From positions 164,895-228,894 of the forward strand of contig JAJPHZ010000013.1 in assembly GCA_021325025.1 (NCBI GenBank): a DNA stretch of 64,000 bases, written 5' to 3'. Both the position numbers and the translations under genes were made by a program. The stretch comes from Pseudomonadota bacterium (GTDB lineage: Bacteria > Desulfobacterota > Binatia > Binatales > Binataceae). The notes under the pieces were generated by a model, which saw only the letters and a list, made by a program, of their open reading frames with translations, had not been told where the DNA came from and ran no database searches. Below are positions 50,365 through 61,848 of the stretch, piece after piece (position 1 is the stretch's first letter; every line of letters begins with the position of its first letter).

Positions 50365-51801
50365 TCAACCCTTGACCACCGCGAATGGTTTGAAACGGGC
50401 CACCTTGCGGCTGACGCCCGCCGCTTCCATCACTTCAACCACCTCGGCCACGTCCTTGTAAGCGGCGGGCATCTCTTCGGCCACCGTGGCGCGCCCGCGC
50501 GAGCGCACCACGACGCCCGCCGATGCCATCTCCGCATATAGGTTGCGGCCGCGCGCGGCGCGCTGGGCCTGATGGCGGCTCATTACGCGTCCCGCACCGT
50601 GGCAGGTGGACCCGAAGGTTTCCCTCATCGCGCGCTCCTGTCCGATCAGTAGAAACGAGTAGCGGCCCATGTCGCCCGGGATCAACACCGGCTGGCCTAG
50701 ATGGCGCAACGCGGCGGGCAGGCTGGGATGGGCGGGGCCGAAGGCCCGGGTGGCGCCTTTGCGATGCACGCACAGGGTGCGGAGGCGGCCTTCGACCTCA
50801 TGCTGCTCGAATTTGGCAATATTATGGCAGACATCATAGATCAGGCTGAAGCCCAGCTCGCGCGGCCCAATCTCAAGCGCGGCCTCCAAGGCGCGCTCGG
50901 CCAGATGCATAATCAACTGGCGGTTGCACCAGGCGAAATTTGCCGCTGCCGCCATCGCGCCCAGATACGCGCGCCCTTCGGCTGAATTGATCGGTACCGC
51001 GGCCAACTGCCGGTCGGGCAATTGGATTCCATAGCGGCCCATCGCGGCGCCCATCACGCGCAGGTAATCGTCGCAGGTCTGATGGCCCAGGCCGCGCGAG
51101 CCCCAATGGATGAGCAACGCCACCTGGCCCGTTTCCAGCCCCAGCGCCGAGGCGGTGGCGGGGTCGTAAATCCGATCGACGCGGCTGCATTCCAGAAAAT
51201 GATTGCCTGAACCCAGTGTGCCCAGTTGCACGCGCCCGCGCTGGTAGGCCAGTTCGCTGACCGCGTCGGGATCGGCCATCGCCAGGCGGCCATTTTCCTC
51301 GGTGTGGGCCAAATCCGCATCCGAGGCGTAACCGTTGTCGCGCGCCCATCCGGCGCCCTTGGCCAGCAGGCGGCGCAACTCGGCCACGTCAAGGTTGGCA
51401 ATCGCACCATGCGAGCCGACGCCGGCCGGAATGGCCTCATACAAAGCGTCGGCGATGCGCTCGGCTTTGTCGCGGACGTCGTCATAATGCACATTGGTGC
51501 GCACCAGCCGCACCCCGCAGTTGATGTCGTAACCGACGCCGCCGGGCGAAACCACCCCGCTGTCGGCGTCGATCGCGGCCACACCGCCGATCGGAAAGCC
51601 GTACCCCCAATGGATGTCGGGCATGGCGAGCGAATAGCCGACGATTCCCGGCAGGCAGGCGACATTGGCCACCTGTTGCAAAGCCGGGTCGTCGCGCAGG
51701 TCAGCCATCATCCGCGCGCTGGCGTAGATGCGTCCGGGCACGCGCATCGCGCCGGTGCGCGGGATTTCCCACAGATAATCGTGGACTTTGAGTATCTCCA
51801 T
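50365..51801 (-). CDS. rtcB: RNA-splicing ligase RtcB
   Basis: A 478-residue RtcB ligase that joins RNA 2',3'-cyclic phosphate or 3'-phosphate ends to 5'-OH ends using GTP and manganese. Metal and guanylylation residues are visible: GGVGYDINCGVRLV (Cys ligand), LGTLGSGNHFLE, HWGSRGLGHQ, VCHNIAKFE, and the guanylylated His in CHGAGRVMSRHQA. It repairs broken tRNA or rRNA. The ATG at 51801 starts the conserved MEILKVHDYLW. It lies 6 bases downstream of the glgX stop and 5 bases ahead of nrdJ, so the three are co-transcribed. No rtcA or rtcR is nearby. Confidence 0.96.
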   Translation of the reverse strand: MEILKVHDYLWEIPRTGAMRVPGRIYASARMMADLRDDPALQQVANVACLPGIVGYSLAMPDIHWGYGFPIGGVAAIDADSGVVSPGGVGYDINCGVRLVRTNVHYDDVRDKAERIADALYEAIPAGVGSHGAIANLDVAELRRLLAKGAGWARDNGYASDADLAHTEENGRLAMADPDAVSELAYQRGRVQLGTLGSGNHFLECSRVDRIYDPATASALGLETGQVALLIHWGSRGLGHQTCDDYLRVMGAAMGRYGIQLPDRQLAAVPINSAEGRAYLGAMAAAANFAWCNRQLIMHLAERALEAALEIGPRELGFSLIYDVCHNIAKFEQHEVEGRLRTLCVHRKGATRAFGPAHPSLPAALRHLGQPVLIPGDMGRYSFLLIGQERAMRETFGSTCHGAGRVMSRHQAQRAARGRNLYAEMASAGVVVRSRGRATVAEEMPAAYKDVAEVVEVMEAAGVSRKVARFKPFAVVKG

Positions 51802-51807
51802 CGCCGC

Positions 51808-54030
<2,223 letters not shown>

Positions 54031-54246
54031 GGTTCCATCAACCCCTGCTGTTAGAAGTGTCCCACCTGCGAGCACACAGTTAAAGACAGGCCGCCGAAAG
54101 CCAACCTCTGTTCACAATGTGACCCAAGCAGGGCGCGTGCCGCAAATTGAGGCCAATCTGGCGCTCACCTGTCGCAAAAAGGGCCAGTTTGTTGGTTCCA
54201 ATTGAAGCAACTCCGCAGGCCCCACCTTTGGTTCGCGCCCACTGCC

Positions 54247-54261
54247 GAGGGTTCAACCCTC
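54247..54261. repeat. Perfect palindrome next to sigma-54-type promoter
   Basis: GAGGGTT-C-AACCCTC, 15 bases, ends exactly where the sigma-54-like promoter begins. Its position overlaps no gene. It could bind an activator or repressor, or be part of a terminator-like stem for transcripts coming from glgX's opposite strand; no T-run is present. Confidence 0.4.
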
Positions 54262-54277
54262 TGGCACGACCAGTGCA
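54262..54277 (+). promoter_or_regulatory. Sigma-54-type (-24/-12) promoter
   Basis: The sequence TGGCACG-ACCA-GTGCA matches the sigma-54 consensus TGGCACG-N4-TTGCA at every position but one. The expected start site is near 54288, 35 bases before the ATG of the hydrolase at 54323. Sigma-54 promoters need an enhancer-binding activator; none is encoded in the window. Confidence 0.6.
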
Positions 54278-54322
54278 CCTTGGGCTTATGGTCAGCCAAA
54301 TTAGCTGCTGGGAGGCAGGACC

Positions 54323-54994
54323 ATGGCGCGGATTGATGCCCGTACGGTGAGAATCATTCCGACCGGCTTGGAGGGCAATCTCGCGGTCCCACCTGATGCG
54401 CTGGGCATCGTGCTGTTCGCCCATGGCAGCGGCAGCAGCCGTCTGAGCCCGCGCAATGTCTACGTCGCCCAGGCGCTACAAACGGTCAAGATCGCCACGC
54501 TGCTGTTCGACCTGCTGACCGAGGATGAGGCGATGGACCGGACGAACGTCTTCGACATCACCCTGCTCGCCGACCGCCTGCGCGAGGCGACCCAATGGAT
54601 CAAGCGCGACGAGACCTTGTGTCACCTGCCGGTGGGGTACTTTGGCGCCAGCACCGGAGCGGCGGCGGCGTTGATCGCCGCGGTCGACAATGCCGATGTA
54701 AGCGCGATCGTCTCGCGCGGGGGCAGGCCGGATCTGGCCGGGGCGGCGCTGCGGCGTGTCACCGCGCCCACGCTGCTCATCGTGGGCGGCGACGACGACG
54801 TGGTCCTTGAGCTTAATCGCGAGGCGTATGCGCAGATGAGCTGCGAGAAGCGCCTGAGCATCGTGCCCGGCGCCACCCATCTGTTCGAGGAACCCGGAAC
54901 CCTCGATGAGGTGGTAACATTGGCTTGCGAATGGTTCACCAAATATTTGGGCGCCGCCCTCCAAGGCGGCGCAAGGAGCAGCCATGTTCGCTGA
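54323..54994 (+). CDS. Dienelactone-hydrolase-type alpha/beta hydrolase
   Basis: A 223-residue alpha/beta hydrolase. The oxyanion region is FAHGSGSSRLSPRN, the nucleophile elbow reads YFGASTGAAAAL (Ser in Gly-Ala-Ser-Thr-Gly), the acid is in LLIVGGDDDVVLEL, and the His in PGATHLFEEPG. Proteins of this family are often fused to, or encoded with, a phosphoribosyltransferase, as here, where the next gene overlaps by 11 bases. The combined role of such pairs is not established. A sigma-54-type promoter precedes it. Confidence 0.88.
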   Translation: MARIDARTVRIIPTGLEGNLAVPPDALGIVLFAHGSGSSRLSPRNVYVAQALQTVKIATLLFDLLTEDEAMDRTNVFDITLLADRLREATQWIKRDETLCHLPVGYFGASTGAAAALIAAVDNADVSAIVSRGGRPDLAGAALRRVTAPTLLIVGGDDDVVLELNREAYAQMSCEKRLSIVPGATHLFEEPGTLDEVVTLACEWFTKYLGAALQGGARSSHVR

Positions 54995-55679
54995 TCGCAA
55001 GGATGCCGGCTTGCAACTGGCCGCCGCGTTGAAGCAATTGCATCTGGAACTGCCGGTGGTGCTCGCCATCCCACGGGGCGGCGTACCGGTGGGTTTCGAA
55101 ATCGCCCGCGCACTTGAGGCGCCATTGGATATTATCGTCGCGCGCAAGCTGGGCGCGCCCGGCCAGCATGAACTGGGGCTGGGCGCGATCGTTGACGGCG
55201 ATCACCCGCAAAGCGTCCTCAATGAGGAAATCATCCGCGAACTCGACGTTCCTCCCGAATACCTGCAGCGCGAGATGGAAAACGAACTCAAGGAAATCCG
55301 CCGCCGTCAACAGACCTACCGCAAAGGGCGGGCGCCGGTGGACGTCAAGGGCCGGACGGTGATCCTGGTCGACGACGGGATCGCCACCGGTGGATCGATC
55401 CGGGCGGCGCTGCGCGGGGTGCGGCGAATGGGGCCGCAGAAGGTGGTCCTGGCGGTGCCGGTGGCACCCTCGGATACGATCGAATCCTTGCGCGGGGAAG
55501 CCGATCAAATCGTGTGTCTGGAATCGCCCGAATTCTTCCTGGCGATCGGCGAGTTTTACGAAGACTTCAGCCAGACCAGCGACGAAGAGGTGATCGCTCT
55601 GCTGGAGGCTGCCCACCGCCGCCAGGCGCAACCGCCCAGCCCGCCTACGGGCAAGGAGCGCCGGCCGCCCTCGCCATAG
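54984..55679 (+). CDS. Phosphoribosyltransferase-family protein
   Basis: A 231-residue type I phosphoribosyltransferase-fold protein. The PRPP loop is ILVDDGIATGGSIRAAL; the N-terminal block VVLAIPRGGVPVGFEIARAL and ARKLGAPGQHELGLGAI are typical of the family found fused to dienelactone hydrolases. The substrate is unknown; no purine or pyrimidine salvage enzyme is nearby. The tail is Pro/Arg-rich. AAGGAG lies about 6 bases before the ATG, and the gene overlaps the hydrolase gene by 11 bases, so the two are coupled. Confidence 0.9.
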   Translation: MFADRKDAGLQLAAALKQLHLELPVVLAIPRGGVPVGFEIARALEAPLDIIVARKLGAPGQHELGLGAIVDGDHPQSVLNEEIIRELDVPPEYLQREMENELKEIRRRQQTYRKGRAPVDVKGRTVILVDDGIATGGSIRAALRGVRRMGPQKVVLAVPVAPSDTIESLRGEADQIVCLESPEFFLAIGEFYEDFSQTSDEEVIALLEAAHRRQAQPPSPPTGKERRPPSP

Positions 55680-55685
55680 CCCGCT

Positions 55686-56450
55686 TCAGGCAACCGCGCC
55701 GCCGTTGACCCGGATCACTTCGCCGTTGACGGTGGTGTTGGCCGCCGACGCCACGAACACGATCACCGCCGCCACCTCTTCTGGGGTCGGCACGTGGCGG
55801 ATGGGCGAGACTTTGGCCGCCTGTTCCACTGCCTGCGGCATCGCGCGGCGCACCGCCTCGGTCAGGGTCAGGCCGGGCATCACGACGTTGGTGAGAATCC
55901 CCTCAGGACCCAGCTCCTTGGCCAGCGTGCGGGTCAGCCCGTGCAGGCCTGCCTTGGCAGCGCCGTAGGTCGCCCCGCCGGGGAATCCGTCCGCCGCCAC
56001 CACCGAGGAAACATTAACGATCCGGCCCCATCGCTGCGGCCGCATGTGCGGCAGGACCGATGCGATCGCGACGTGAGCGCCCTCCAAATTGCCGCGCAGC
56101 AAGTCGCGCCATTGTTCTGCGGGCACCTCCTCGAAGCGGCTTTGGACCACGGCCCGCTCGCCGGCGTGAAGGGCATTGTTGACCAGAATGTCGATGCGGC
56201 CCCATCGCGCCGCCGTGGCCTCCACCGCGGCCCGAATTGACTGCTCCGAGCTGAGGTCAAGCGCAATCGCAAAAGCGTCGCCGCCCTGCTCGCGGATCCC
56301 CGCCGCCACCGCCTCCGCACGCTCGCGCAGGCTGTGGTAGGTAACCGCAACCCGCGCCCCCTCGCGCCCCAAAAGCTCCGCGGTTGCCCGCCCAATCCCA
56401 CGCGAACTGCCGCTCACCAATGCCACCCGATCCTTCAGTCCCAGGTCCAT
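55686..56450 (-). CDS. Short-chain dehydrogenase/reductase, FabG-like
   Basis: A 254-residue SDR. Cofactor motif VSGSSRGIGRATAELLG, NNA(L) in LVNNALHAG, catalytic Ser in VNVSSVVAADG and YGAAK. The C-terminal VNGGAVA is usual. It has the size and pattern of 3-oxoacyl reductases, with NADP likely because of Ser-Arg in the loop. It converges with the phosphoribosyltransferase gene (6-base gap) and is 68 bases downstream of the CinA-like gene. The substrate is unknown. Confidence 0.9.
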   Translation of the reverse strand: MDLGLKDRVALVSGSSRGIGRATAELLGREGARVAVTYHSLRERAEAVAAGIREQGGDAFAIALDLSSEQSIRAAVEATAARWGRIDILVNNALHAGERAVVQSRFEEVPAEQWRDLLRGNLEGAHVAIASVLPHMRPQRWGRIVNVSSVVAADGFPGGATYGAAKAGLHGLTRTLAKELGPEGILTNVVMPGLTLTEAVRRAMPQAVEQAAKVSPIRHVPTPEEVAAVIVFVASAANTTVNGEVIRVNGGAVA

Positions 56451-56518
56451 CCTAAGGCCGCCTCGCTTCTCTCCGGTTGAGGTCCAATCTTAGCCGCCCA
56501 GGCGGCGCCCGTTCCAGC

Positions 56519-57013
56519 CTATTTTTGCTCGGCGGCCACCAAGGCTTGGGCAAGCAAGTCCAGTGCGGCAGCGGCGAAGGCGCGCATATTGGCGACGCGG
56601 TCGCTGTCGCCGGTCTCCAGCGTGATGACGCGTTGGACCGGGCCGCACACCGCGATACAGGTGTGGCCCGGCGGGTCGCCATAACGGTTGCCGGTGGGAC
56701 CGGTCGCGCCGCTTTCGGCGATACCCCAGCTTGCCGCGAAGCGCTCGCGCGCCACCCGCGCCAGCAGTGACGCGTATGGTTCACTCGCCCCGCGCATCCC
56801 GGCTACGGCGGCGTCCTGGATGTCGAGCAGGGAACAACGCGCCCTCAGCGTGTAGACCACAGCGCCACCCAGAAAATAAGCGGAGGCGCCGGGCACGGCG
56901 AGCAATGCGGCCGAAATCAGACCGCCGGTTGACGACTCCGCTACTACGACTGTTTCGCGGCGGGCTTTAAGGGCGGCTGCCAGTCCTTGGGCGCGCGGCA
57001 AGAGATCCTGCAT
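56519..57013 (-). CDS. pncC: Stand-alone CinA C-terminal domain, nicotinamide-nucleotide amidase
   Basis: A 164-residue protein equal to the C-terminal domain of CinA. Motifs: VVVAESSTGGLISAALL with the catalytic Ser region, YFLGGAVVYT, and IAESGATGPTGNRYGDPPGHTCIAV. PncC-type enzymes deamidate NMN to nicotinate mononucleotide and salvage pyridine nucleotide released by DNA ligase. The N-terminal MoCF-like domain is absent. A GGAGGAG site lies 6 bases before the ATG at 57013. Confidence 0.9.
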   Translation of the reverse strand: MQDLLPRAQGLAAALKARRETVVVAESSTGGLISAALLAVPGASAYFLGGAVVYTLRARCSLLDIQDAAVAGMRGASEPYASLLARVARERFAASWGIAESGATGPTGNRYGDPPGHTCIAVCGPVQRVITLETGDSDRVANMRAFAAAALDLLAQALVAAEQK

Positions 57014-57393
57014 CGGTGTCCTCCTCCATCTGAGAGGGGTCCGAATTTACACCAAAGCACGGTATTTTGCTCGATTCGGATGGATAACGGTTTCGCCCCC
57101 GCAAACGAAAGCTGCCGCCGAGGCGGCCAGAAGGCCAAGCCGGCCACCCTCCAGCCTGCCTTGGCCTGGCCCAAAAACCCCAGTTGATGATCAAAAGACC
57201 GGTCAGTTGGTTGAAGTGGGCATGCGCGCTCATCCGCCGGGCGCTTTGCGGGCGAATCGTGCAAGCGGGCAGATTCTATTTGCCGTGTTGAGCGGGCCGA
57301 AAACTCCCTGCCCTGTCCTCAACATCGCGATGGTACTGTCATCGGGCGGCTCAAGCAGCCCGAGGTCGGGAGAGTCACAGGCCGCATCCCCCG
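57014..57393. other. Intergenic region of 380 bases, no gene seen
   Basis: Both flanking genes read minus. A minus-strand frame (about 90 codons) overlaps it but is Trp/Pro/Arg-rich and unlike any family. No repeat, terminator or RNA is apparent. The promoter of the CinA-like gene should be in its left part. Confidence 0.5.
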
Positions 57394-57654
57394 CTATCCG
57401 AGCGTTCCCCTGCTCTGACTCGGCTGCATCTGTCCCTGTTGTTGCGCCATCTGTTGGTGATTGTTGACCGCCGCGTCGTGGTTCATCAGCAGCCCGGCCA
57501 CCACCATCCCGGTACCGATCATGGAGATGGCGATAAAGGCGAACGCCCCGCCGCCCTGTCCCTTGACCGCCGCCACGAAAGCCAGGCTGACTACCAAGCC
57601 GAGGATCAGTGCCCCGACAAAGGTCATCATATTTGGCGACCAGTGAAATTTCAT
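57394..57654 (-). CDS. Small membrane protein with two TM helices, unknown
   Basis: An 86-residue protein with two hydrophobic helices (about 9-31 and 38-58) joined by a Gly-rich turn (KGQGGGAFAF), then a Gln/Met/Asn-rich tail (NNHQQMAQQQGQMQ). The ATG at 57654 follows a purine-rich AAGGGG stretch; an upstream start at 57714 adds 20 residues. No family recognised. The tail is likely cytoplasmic or periplasmic disorder. Confidence 0.6.
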   Translation of the reverse strand: MKFHWSPNMMTFVGALILGLVVSLAFVAAVKGQGGGAFAFIAISMIGTGMVVAGLLMNHDAAVNNHQQMAQQQGQMQPSQSRGTLG

Positions 57655-57888
57655 GTGTTCCCACCCCTTACGAGCAAAATTCTCCGCCGATGCGAAAACG
57701 CGCCGGCTCTTCATCCTCTACTTATTGTCGAAGCCGTGCTGGCGCGCCGCAAGTTTACGCTTGCCAAAAAAGAACGACTGCACAACCCCAATGCGTCAGA
57801 GCCTTGCGCGGACGCGCGAGGCAAATTCAGGAATCACCGCCAACGCACCCCAGCCCCGGTGTGGTTACCGCGCCCCCACCCGAACACG

Positions 57889-58083
57889 CTACTCTTCGAT
57901 GGCGATCGCCTGTTCGGGACAGCCGAGCATTGCCTTGCGGGCCTTCTCCTCCAGGCCTTTGGGCACCTCGCTGAGGATGACTTCGCTATGGCCGTCTTCC
58001 TCACGCAGCCCAAACAGTTCAGGCGCCACACGGTGGCACAGCGTATGGCCCTGACATTTGTTGGCGTCGACCCGTACTCGCAT
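57889..58083 (-). CDS. [3Fe-4S] ferredoxin of the P450-partner type
   Basis: A 64-residue ferredoxin with three Cys ligands, C10, C16 and C55, and a His at position 13 in CQGHTLC. Three Cys with C-x2-H-x2-C fits a [3Fe-4S] cluster like those that feed cytochrome P450s. No P450 or ferredoxin reductase is in the window. The ATG at 58083 gives the usual MRVRVDANKC start. It follows the hydroxyacid dehydrogenase gene on the same strand, start 37 bases after that gene's stop. Confidence 0.92.
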   Translation of the reverse strand: MRVRVDANKCQGHTLCHRVAPELFGLREEDGHSEVILSEVPKGLEEKARKAMLGCPEQAIAIEE

Positions 58084-58120
58084 CAAGCAAAACTCCTGAC
58101 CGTAAATTAAAAAGGCAATT

Positions 58121-59131
58121 TCAATACCCGCGTGTCCTGTCGACCAGGTTCAGCATCGGGCGTCCGGCCTTCCAGCGCCGCAGGTTTTCAACGAACACCT
58201 GGCAGGCTTCCTCGTTATAGCCCTGCTTGGCGCCGGAGATGTGCGGTGTCAACAGAACGTTTTCGATGTCCCACAGCGGGCTTTGGGTGTCCAGCGGTTC
58301 AGGCGTCGTTACGTCCAGCCCCGCACCGCCCAGCTTGCCGCTCTTGAGCGCTTCGATCAGTGCGTCCTGATCGATTACCTCGCCCCGTCCGACGTTGACC
58401 ACATAGGCTTTGGGCCGCGCGACCGCGAACTCGCGCGCGCCCAGGAAATGGCGGGTCTCGGCTGTAAGCGGCAGCGTCACCACGACGAAGTCGCTAAGCT
58501 GCATCAGCTCGATGCGTTCTGCGGGACCGAACCATCGCTGCGGAATCATCCCCTGCGGATCGCCGACCCCCGCCGGACACCATCCGGGGTCGGCACGATC
58601 ATGCGGATTGCGCTTGAGCGCGAGCACCTCCATGCCGAAGGCCTGAGCCAAACGTGCGGTCTCCCGTCCGATTGACCCATAGCCGACGATGCCCACCGTC
58701 TTGCCGCGCAGGTCGAAAACGGTCTTCATGAAATAGCGGTTGGGCAGCCATTCATGACGCTGCTGCGCGCGCAGCGGCAGATGCAGTTGATGGGCGTAGG
58801 CGAGCATCGAGCCCAGGATGTACTCGCCGATCGTGGTGCCGTGGATGCCGCTGCTGTTGGTGAGCAGGAGGCCGGGCAGTTCGAAGACACCCGCGGCCAG
58901 CGCGTGCTCCACGCCGGCGCTCATCAGGTGAATCCACTTAAGCTTCGGCGCCTTGCTGGCCAATGCGGCAGGGACGCGAAAGGTCACCATCACATCGCAA
59001 TCGGCCAGCGCCGGCTCCATACGCTGCGGCTCGAAGGGACTGAAACCTTCGAGAATTTCCGCCCCGCCCGAGGCCTCCTGGATGAGCGCACGTTGACGGT
59101 CGGTAAGCCGCATCGTGACCAGGATCTTCAT
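58121..59131 (-). CDS. D-2-hydroxyacid dehydrogenase family protein
   Basis: A 336-residue NAD-dependent oxidoreductase. Dinucleotide loop VGIVGYGSIGRETARLA, catalytic Arg in VNVGRGEVIDQDAL, a Glu in the following strand, and the His in NVLLTPHISGA. It interconverts a 2-keto acid and a D-2-hydroxy acid; the longer loop with HDRADPGWCPAG suggests a bulky substrate. The ATG at 59131 begins the conserved MKILVTMRL; the in-frame start at 59206 adds 25 unrelated residues. Confidence 0.9.
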   Translation of the reverse strand: MKILVTMRLTDRQRALIQEASGGAEILEGFSPFEPQRMEPALADCDVMVTFRVPAALASKAPKLKWIHLMSAGVEHALAAGVFELPGLLLTNSSGIHGTTIGEYILGSMLAYAHQLHLPLRAQQRHEWLPNRYFMKTVFDLRGKTVGIVGYGSIGRETARLAQAFGMEVLALKRNPHDRADPGWCPAGVGDPQGMIPQRWFGPAERIELMQLSDFVVVTLPLTAETRHFLGAREFAVARPKAYVVNVGRGEVIDQDALIEALKSGKLGGAGLDVTTPEPLDTQSPLWDIENVLLTPHISGAKQGYNEEACQVFVENLRRWKAGRPMLNLVDRTRGY

Positions 59132-59248
59132 GTCTGAAGCCAGTATCAGAAAGCGTGCGGCGCCCTCAAGCATGCCGCTGCCGCGCGCCCGTAAACCGAT
59201 GGACATTCAGCCGCGTGCAAGGCAGAGGTCGGATGAGGCCGGCCGCCT

Positions 59249-59869
59249 TCAGGACGGCGCGCCGGTTTCGCGCCGGCGCCGCACTTCGTCCATCATCCGG
59301 GACAGCCCGGCCACGATTGCTTGATGTGAGACGGGGGTGGCAGGCGAGAATCCCACGGCGAGCCGGAAGGAGCGGTAACCGGTCACGCTTCCGGCCAGCA
59401 GGGCCGCCATGTCGATGGATTCGTCCTCGGTCCATCGCTGGGTCTGATCGGAGGGCGCCAATCGGCTGGCGACCCGGCGCAACAAGTCGCCCATCGCCTC
59501 GCGCAGCCGCGGATTGCCGCCCCGGCCGTGGGTTAGCAGACCGCGCGCCTGATTGATCAGGCCCAGGTACTCGGGATGATGGTCGAGGAACGCGCAATAG
59601 CATTGCACCAGCCCGTCGAGCGGACTGGCACTATCCAGCGCGGAGAAGTGGTCCTGTTCCAGGATGGTGATGCCCTGGATGATCAACTCCGCCAGCAGCG
59701 TCTCCTTGGAGTCGAAGTAGTTGTAAAAGGCGCCCTTGGCAAGGTCGACGCGCTCGGTGATGTCCTCGATGCGGGTGCCGTCAAATCCGCGATTACTGAA
59801 CAAGACGATGGCGGCTTGCAACAAGGCTTGGCGCGTCAAGTGCTTTTTGCGCTCACGCCGACCGGTCAT
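59249..59869 (-). CDS. TetR/AcrR-family transcriptional regulator
   Basis: A 206-residue repressor-type protein. The N-terminal HTH is typical: LTRQALLQAAIVLFSNRGF, TRIEDITERVDLAKGAFYNYF, DSKETLLAEL. The C-terminal ligand domain is unclassified. It lies upstream (in reading direction) of the hydroxyacid dehydrogenase and ferredoxin genes with a 117-base gap, so it may control that group. Whether it binds the palindrome at 6498-6511 cannot be told. Confidence 0.92.
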   Translation of the reverse strand: MTGRRERKKHLTRQALLQAAIVLFSNRGFDGTRIEDITERVDLAKGAFYNYFDSKETLLAELIIQGITILEQDHFSALDSASPLDGLVQCYCAFLDHHPEYLGLINQARGLLTHGRGGNPRLREAMGDLLRRVASRLAPSDQTQRWTEDESIDMAALLAGSVTGYRSFRLAVGFSPATPVSHQAIVAGLSRMMDEVRRRRETGAPS

Positions 59870-60120
59870 GGCCGTTCACCGCAACCTGGTTATGGCCCGG
59901 CGCTTACTCCGCCTACAGCGTCGCGTGCCCGAGCCCTGTCCTGTGCGATCCATCAAGGGGCGGCGTAATGTGCCAACAGCAGGGCTTTAAGCGCCCTGGC
60001 GTCATGCCCCCCGAACGCCATCCCGCGCAAAGGCCTGAGCGTGGCACCTCCCACTGCCGCTTCGGCACGGCGGGAATTTACTCGCCTGTCAACGCGTGTT
60101 CAAGCCTGACCGTGTGCGCC

Positions 60121-61791
60121 CTAATCGGTGACGGCGCCCAAACTGGCGGAAGACACCTGCGCTGCATATTTGGCCAAAACGCCGCGCGTATAGCGCGGCG
60201 GCGGCTCGCGCCAGGCCTCGCGCCGCCGGCGCATCTCATCATCGGAGATGTTGAGCTGCAGAATGCGCTGATGGGCATCGATCGTGATCGAGTCGCCCTC
60301 CTTGATAAGCGCGATCGGACCGCCCACTTGAGCCTCGGGCGCGACGTGCCCCACCACCATCCCATAGGTGCCGCCGGAAAAGCGCCCGTCGGTAATAAGC
60401 CCGACCGACCCGCCCAGTCCCTTGCCAGTGATGGCCGAAGTCGGCGACAGCATCTCGCGCATCCCCGGCCCGCCTTTGGGTCCCTCGTAGCGGATTACCA
60501 CTACATCGCCGGCCTTGATGCGGTCGGCCAGGATCGCTTCGAGCGCCGACTCCTCGGTTTCAAACACTCGCGCCGGACCGGTCATCACCGGTGTTTTGAG
60601 CCCGCTGATCTTCGCCACGCATCCTTCAGGTGCGAGGTTGCCGCGCAAAATCGCCAGATGCCCTTCCGGATAGACGGGGTTTTCCCACGGGTGGATCACG
60701 TCCTGATCGGGACGCGGAGTTGCCGGCACGTCCTTGAGCACCTCGGCCACAGTCTGCCCGGTGATGGTCAACGCCTCGCCGTGCAGCACGCCGTGTTCGA
60801 GCAGGATCTTCATCACCTGCGGGATGCCGCCGGCGCGATGCAGGTCGGTGGTGACATAGCGGCCCGAGGGCTTTAAGTCGCACAGCACAGGCACGCGCTT
60901 GCGGATGGCTTCGAAATCATCCAGCGAAAGCGGCACCTGGGCGGCGTGCGCAATCGCCAGCAGATGGAGGATGACGTTGGTTGAACCGCCGATCGCCATC
61001 GCCACCGCGATCGCGTTCTCGAAGGCCTTGCGGGTCAGGATCTGGCGCGGCAGCAGTTGCTTTTCGATGGCGCGCACCAGCACGCGTCCCGATTCGGCGG
61101 CGCTGTCGGCCTTTTCCTTGTCCTCGGCCGCCATGGTCGAGGAAAACATCAGGCTCATCCCCATCGCCTCGAACACCGAGGACATGGTGTTGGCGGTGTA
61201 CATCCCGCCGCACGAGCCCGCGCCCGGGCAGGCGCGCCGCTCCACCGCCATCAGCTCCTCCTCGGTGATGCGCCCGGCACTGTACTCGCCCACCGCTTCG
61301 AAGGCGCTGACGATGGTCAGGTCGCGGCCGGCCCAATGGCCGGGCTTGATGGTGCCGCCGTAGACGAAGATGCCGGGGATGTTCATGCGGGCAATCGCCA
61401 TCATCGCGCCGGGCATGTTCTTGTCGCAGCCGCCCACCGCAACCAATCCGTCCATCGACTGTGCGTTGCAGGCGGTTTCGATCGAATCGGCGATCACTTC
61501 GCGCGAGACCAGCGAGAACTTCATCCCCTCGGTGCCCATCGCGATCCCGTCGCTGACCGTGATGGTGCCGAACACCTGCGGCATCGCGCCCGCCTCATGC
61601 ACCGCGGCCTGAACTCGTTCGGCGAGCATTCCCAGGCTGATGTTGCACGGGGTAATCGTGCTGTAGCCGTTGGCCACTCCGACAATGGGCTTGGTGAAGT
61701 CGTTATCGCCGAAGCCCACCGCACGCAGCATCGAGCGATTGGGAGAACGTTGAATACCTTGGGTGATGGTCCTGCTTCTTAGTTGCGGCAT
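60121..61791 (-). CDS. ilvD: Dihydroxy-acid dehydratase
   Basis: A 556-residue iron-sulfur enzyme of branched-chain amino acid synthesis; it converts 2,3-dihydroxyisovalerate and the ethyl homologue to the 2-keto acids. Seen: [13 protein letters not shown] and [16 protein letters not shown] (two cluster Cys), [31 protein letters not shown], and [17 protein letters not shown]. The ATG at 61791 starts [12 protein letters not shown] as in relatives; the ATG at 61827 is the alternative. No other ilv or leu gene is nearby. Confidence 0.96.
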   Translation of the reverse strand: MPQLRSRTITQGIQRSPNRSMLRAVGFGDNDFTKPIVGVANGYSTITPCNISLGMLAERVQAAVHEAGAMPQVFGTITVSDGIAMGTEGMKFSLVSREVIADSIETACNAQSMDGLVAVGGCDKNMPGAMMAIARMNIPGIFVYGGTIKPGHWAGRDLTIVSAFEAVGEYSAGRITEEELMAVERRACPGAGSCGGMYTANTMSSVFEAMGMSLMFSSTMAAEDKEKADSAAESGRVLVRAIEKQLLPRQILTRKAFENAIAVAMAIGGSTNVILHLLAIAHAAQVPLSLDDFEAIRKRVPVLCDLKPSGRYVTTDLHRAGGIPQVMKILLEHGVLHGEALTITGQTVAEVLKDVPATPRPDQDVIHPWENPVYPEGHLAILRGNLAPEGCVAKISGLKTPVMTGPARVFETEESALEAILADRIKAGDVVVIRYEGPKGGPGMREMLSPTSAITGKGLGGSVGLITDGRFSGGTYGMVVGHVAPEAQVGGPIALIKEGDSITIDAHQRILQLNISDDEMRRRREAWREPPPRYTRGVLAKYAAQVSSASLGAVTD

Positions 61792-61848
61792 TTTATTTCC
61801 ATAGCGCAGCGCATGGGCATCGTCCATACCGCGGACCGCTGCCAGCCC

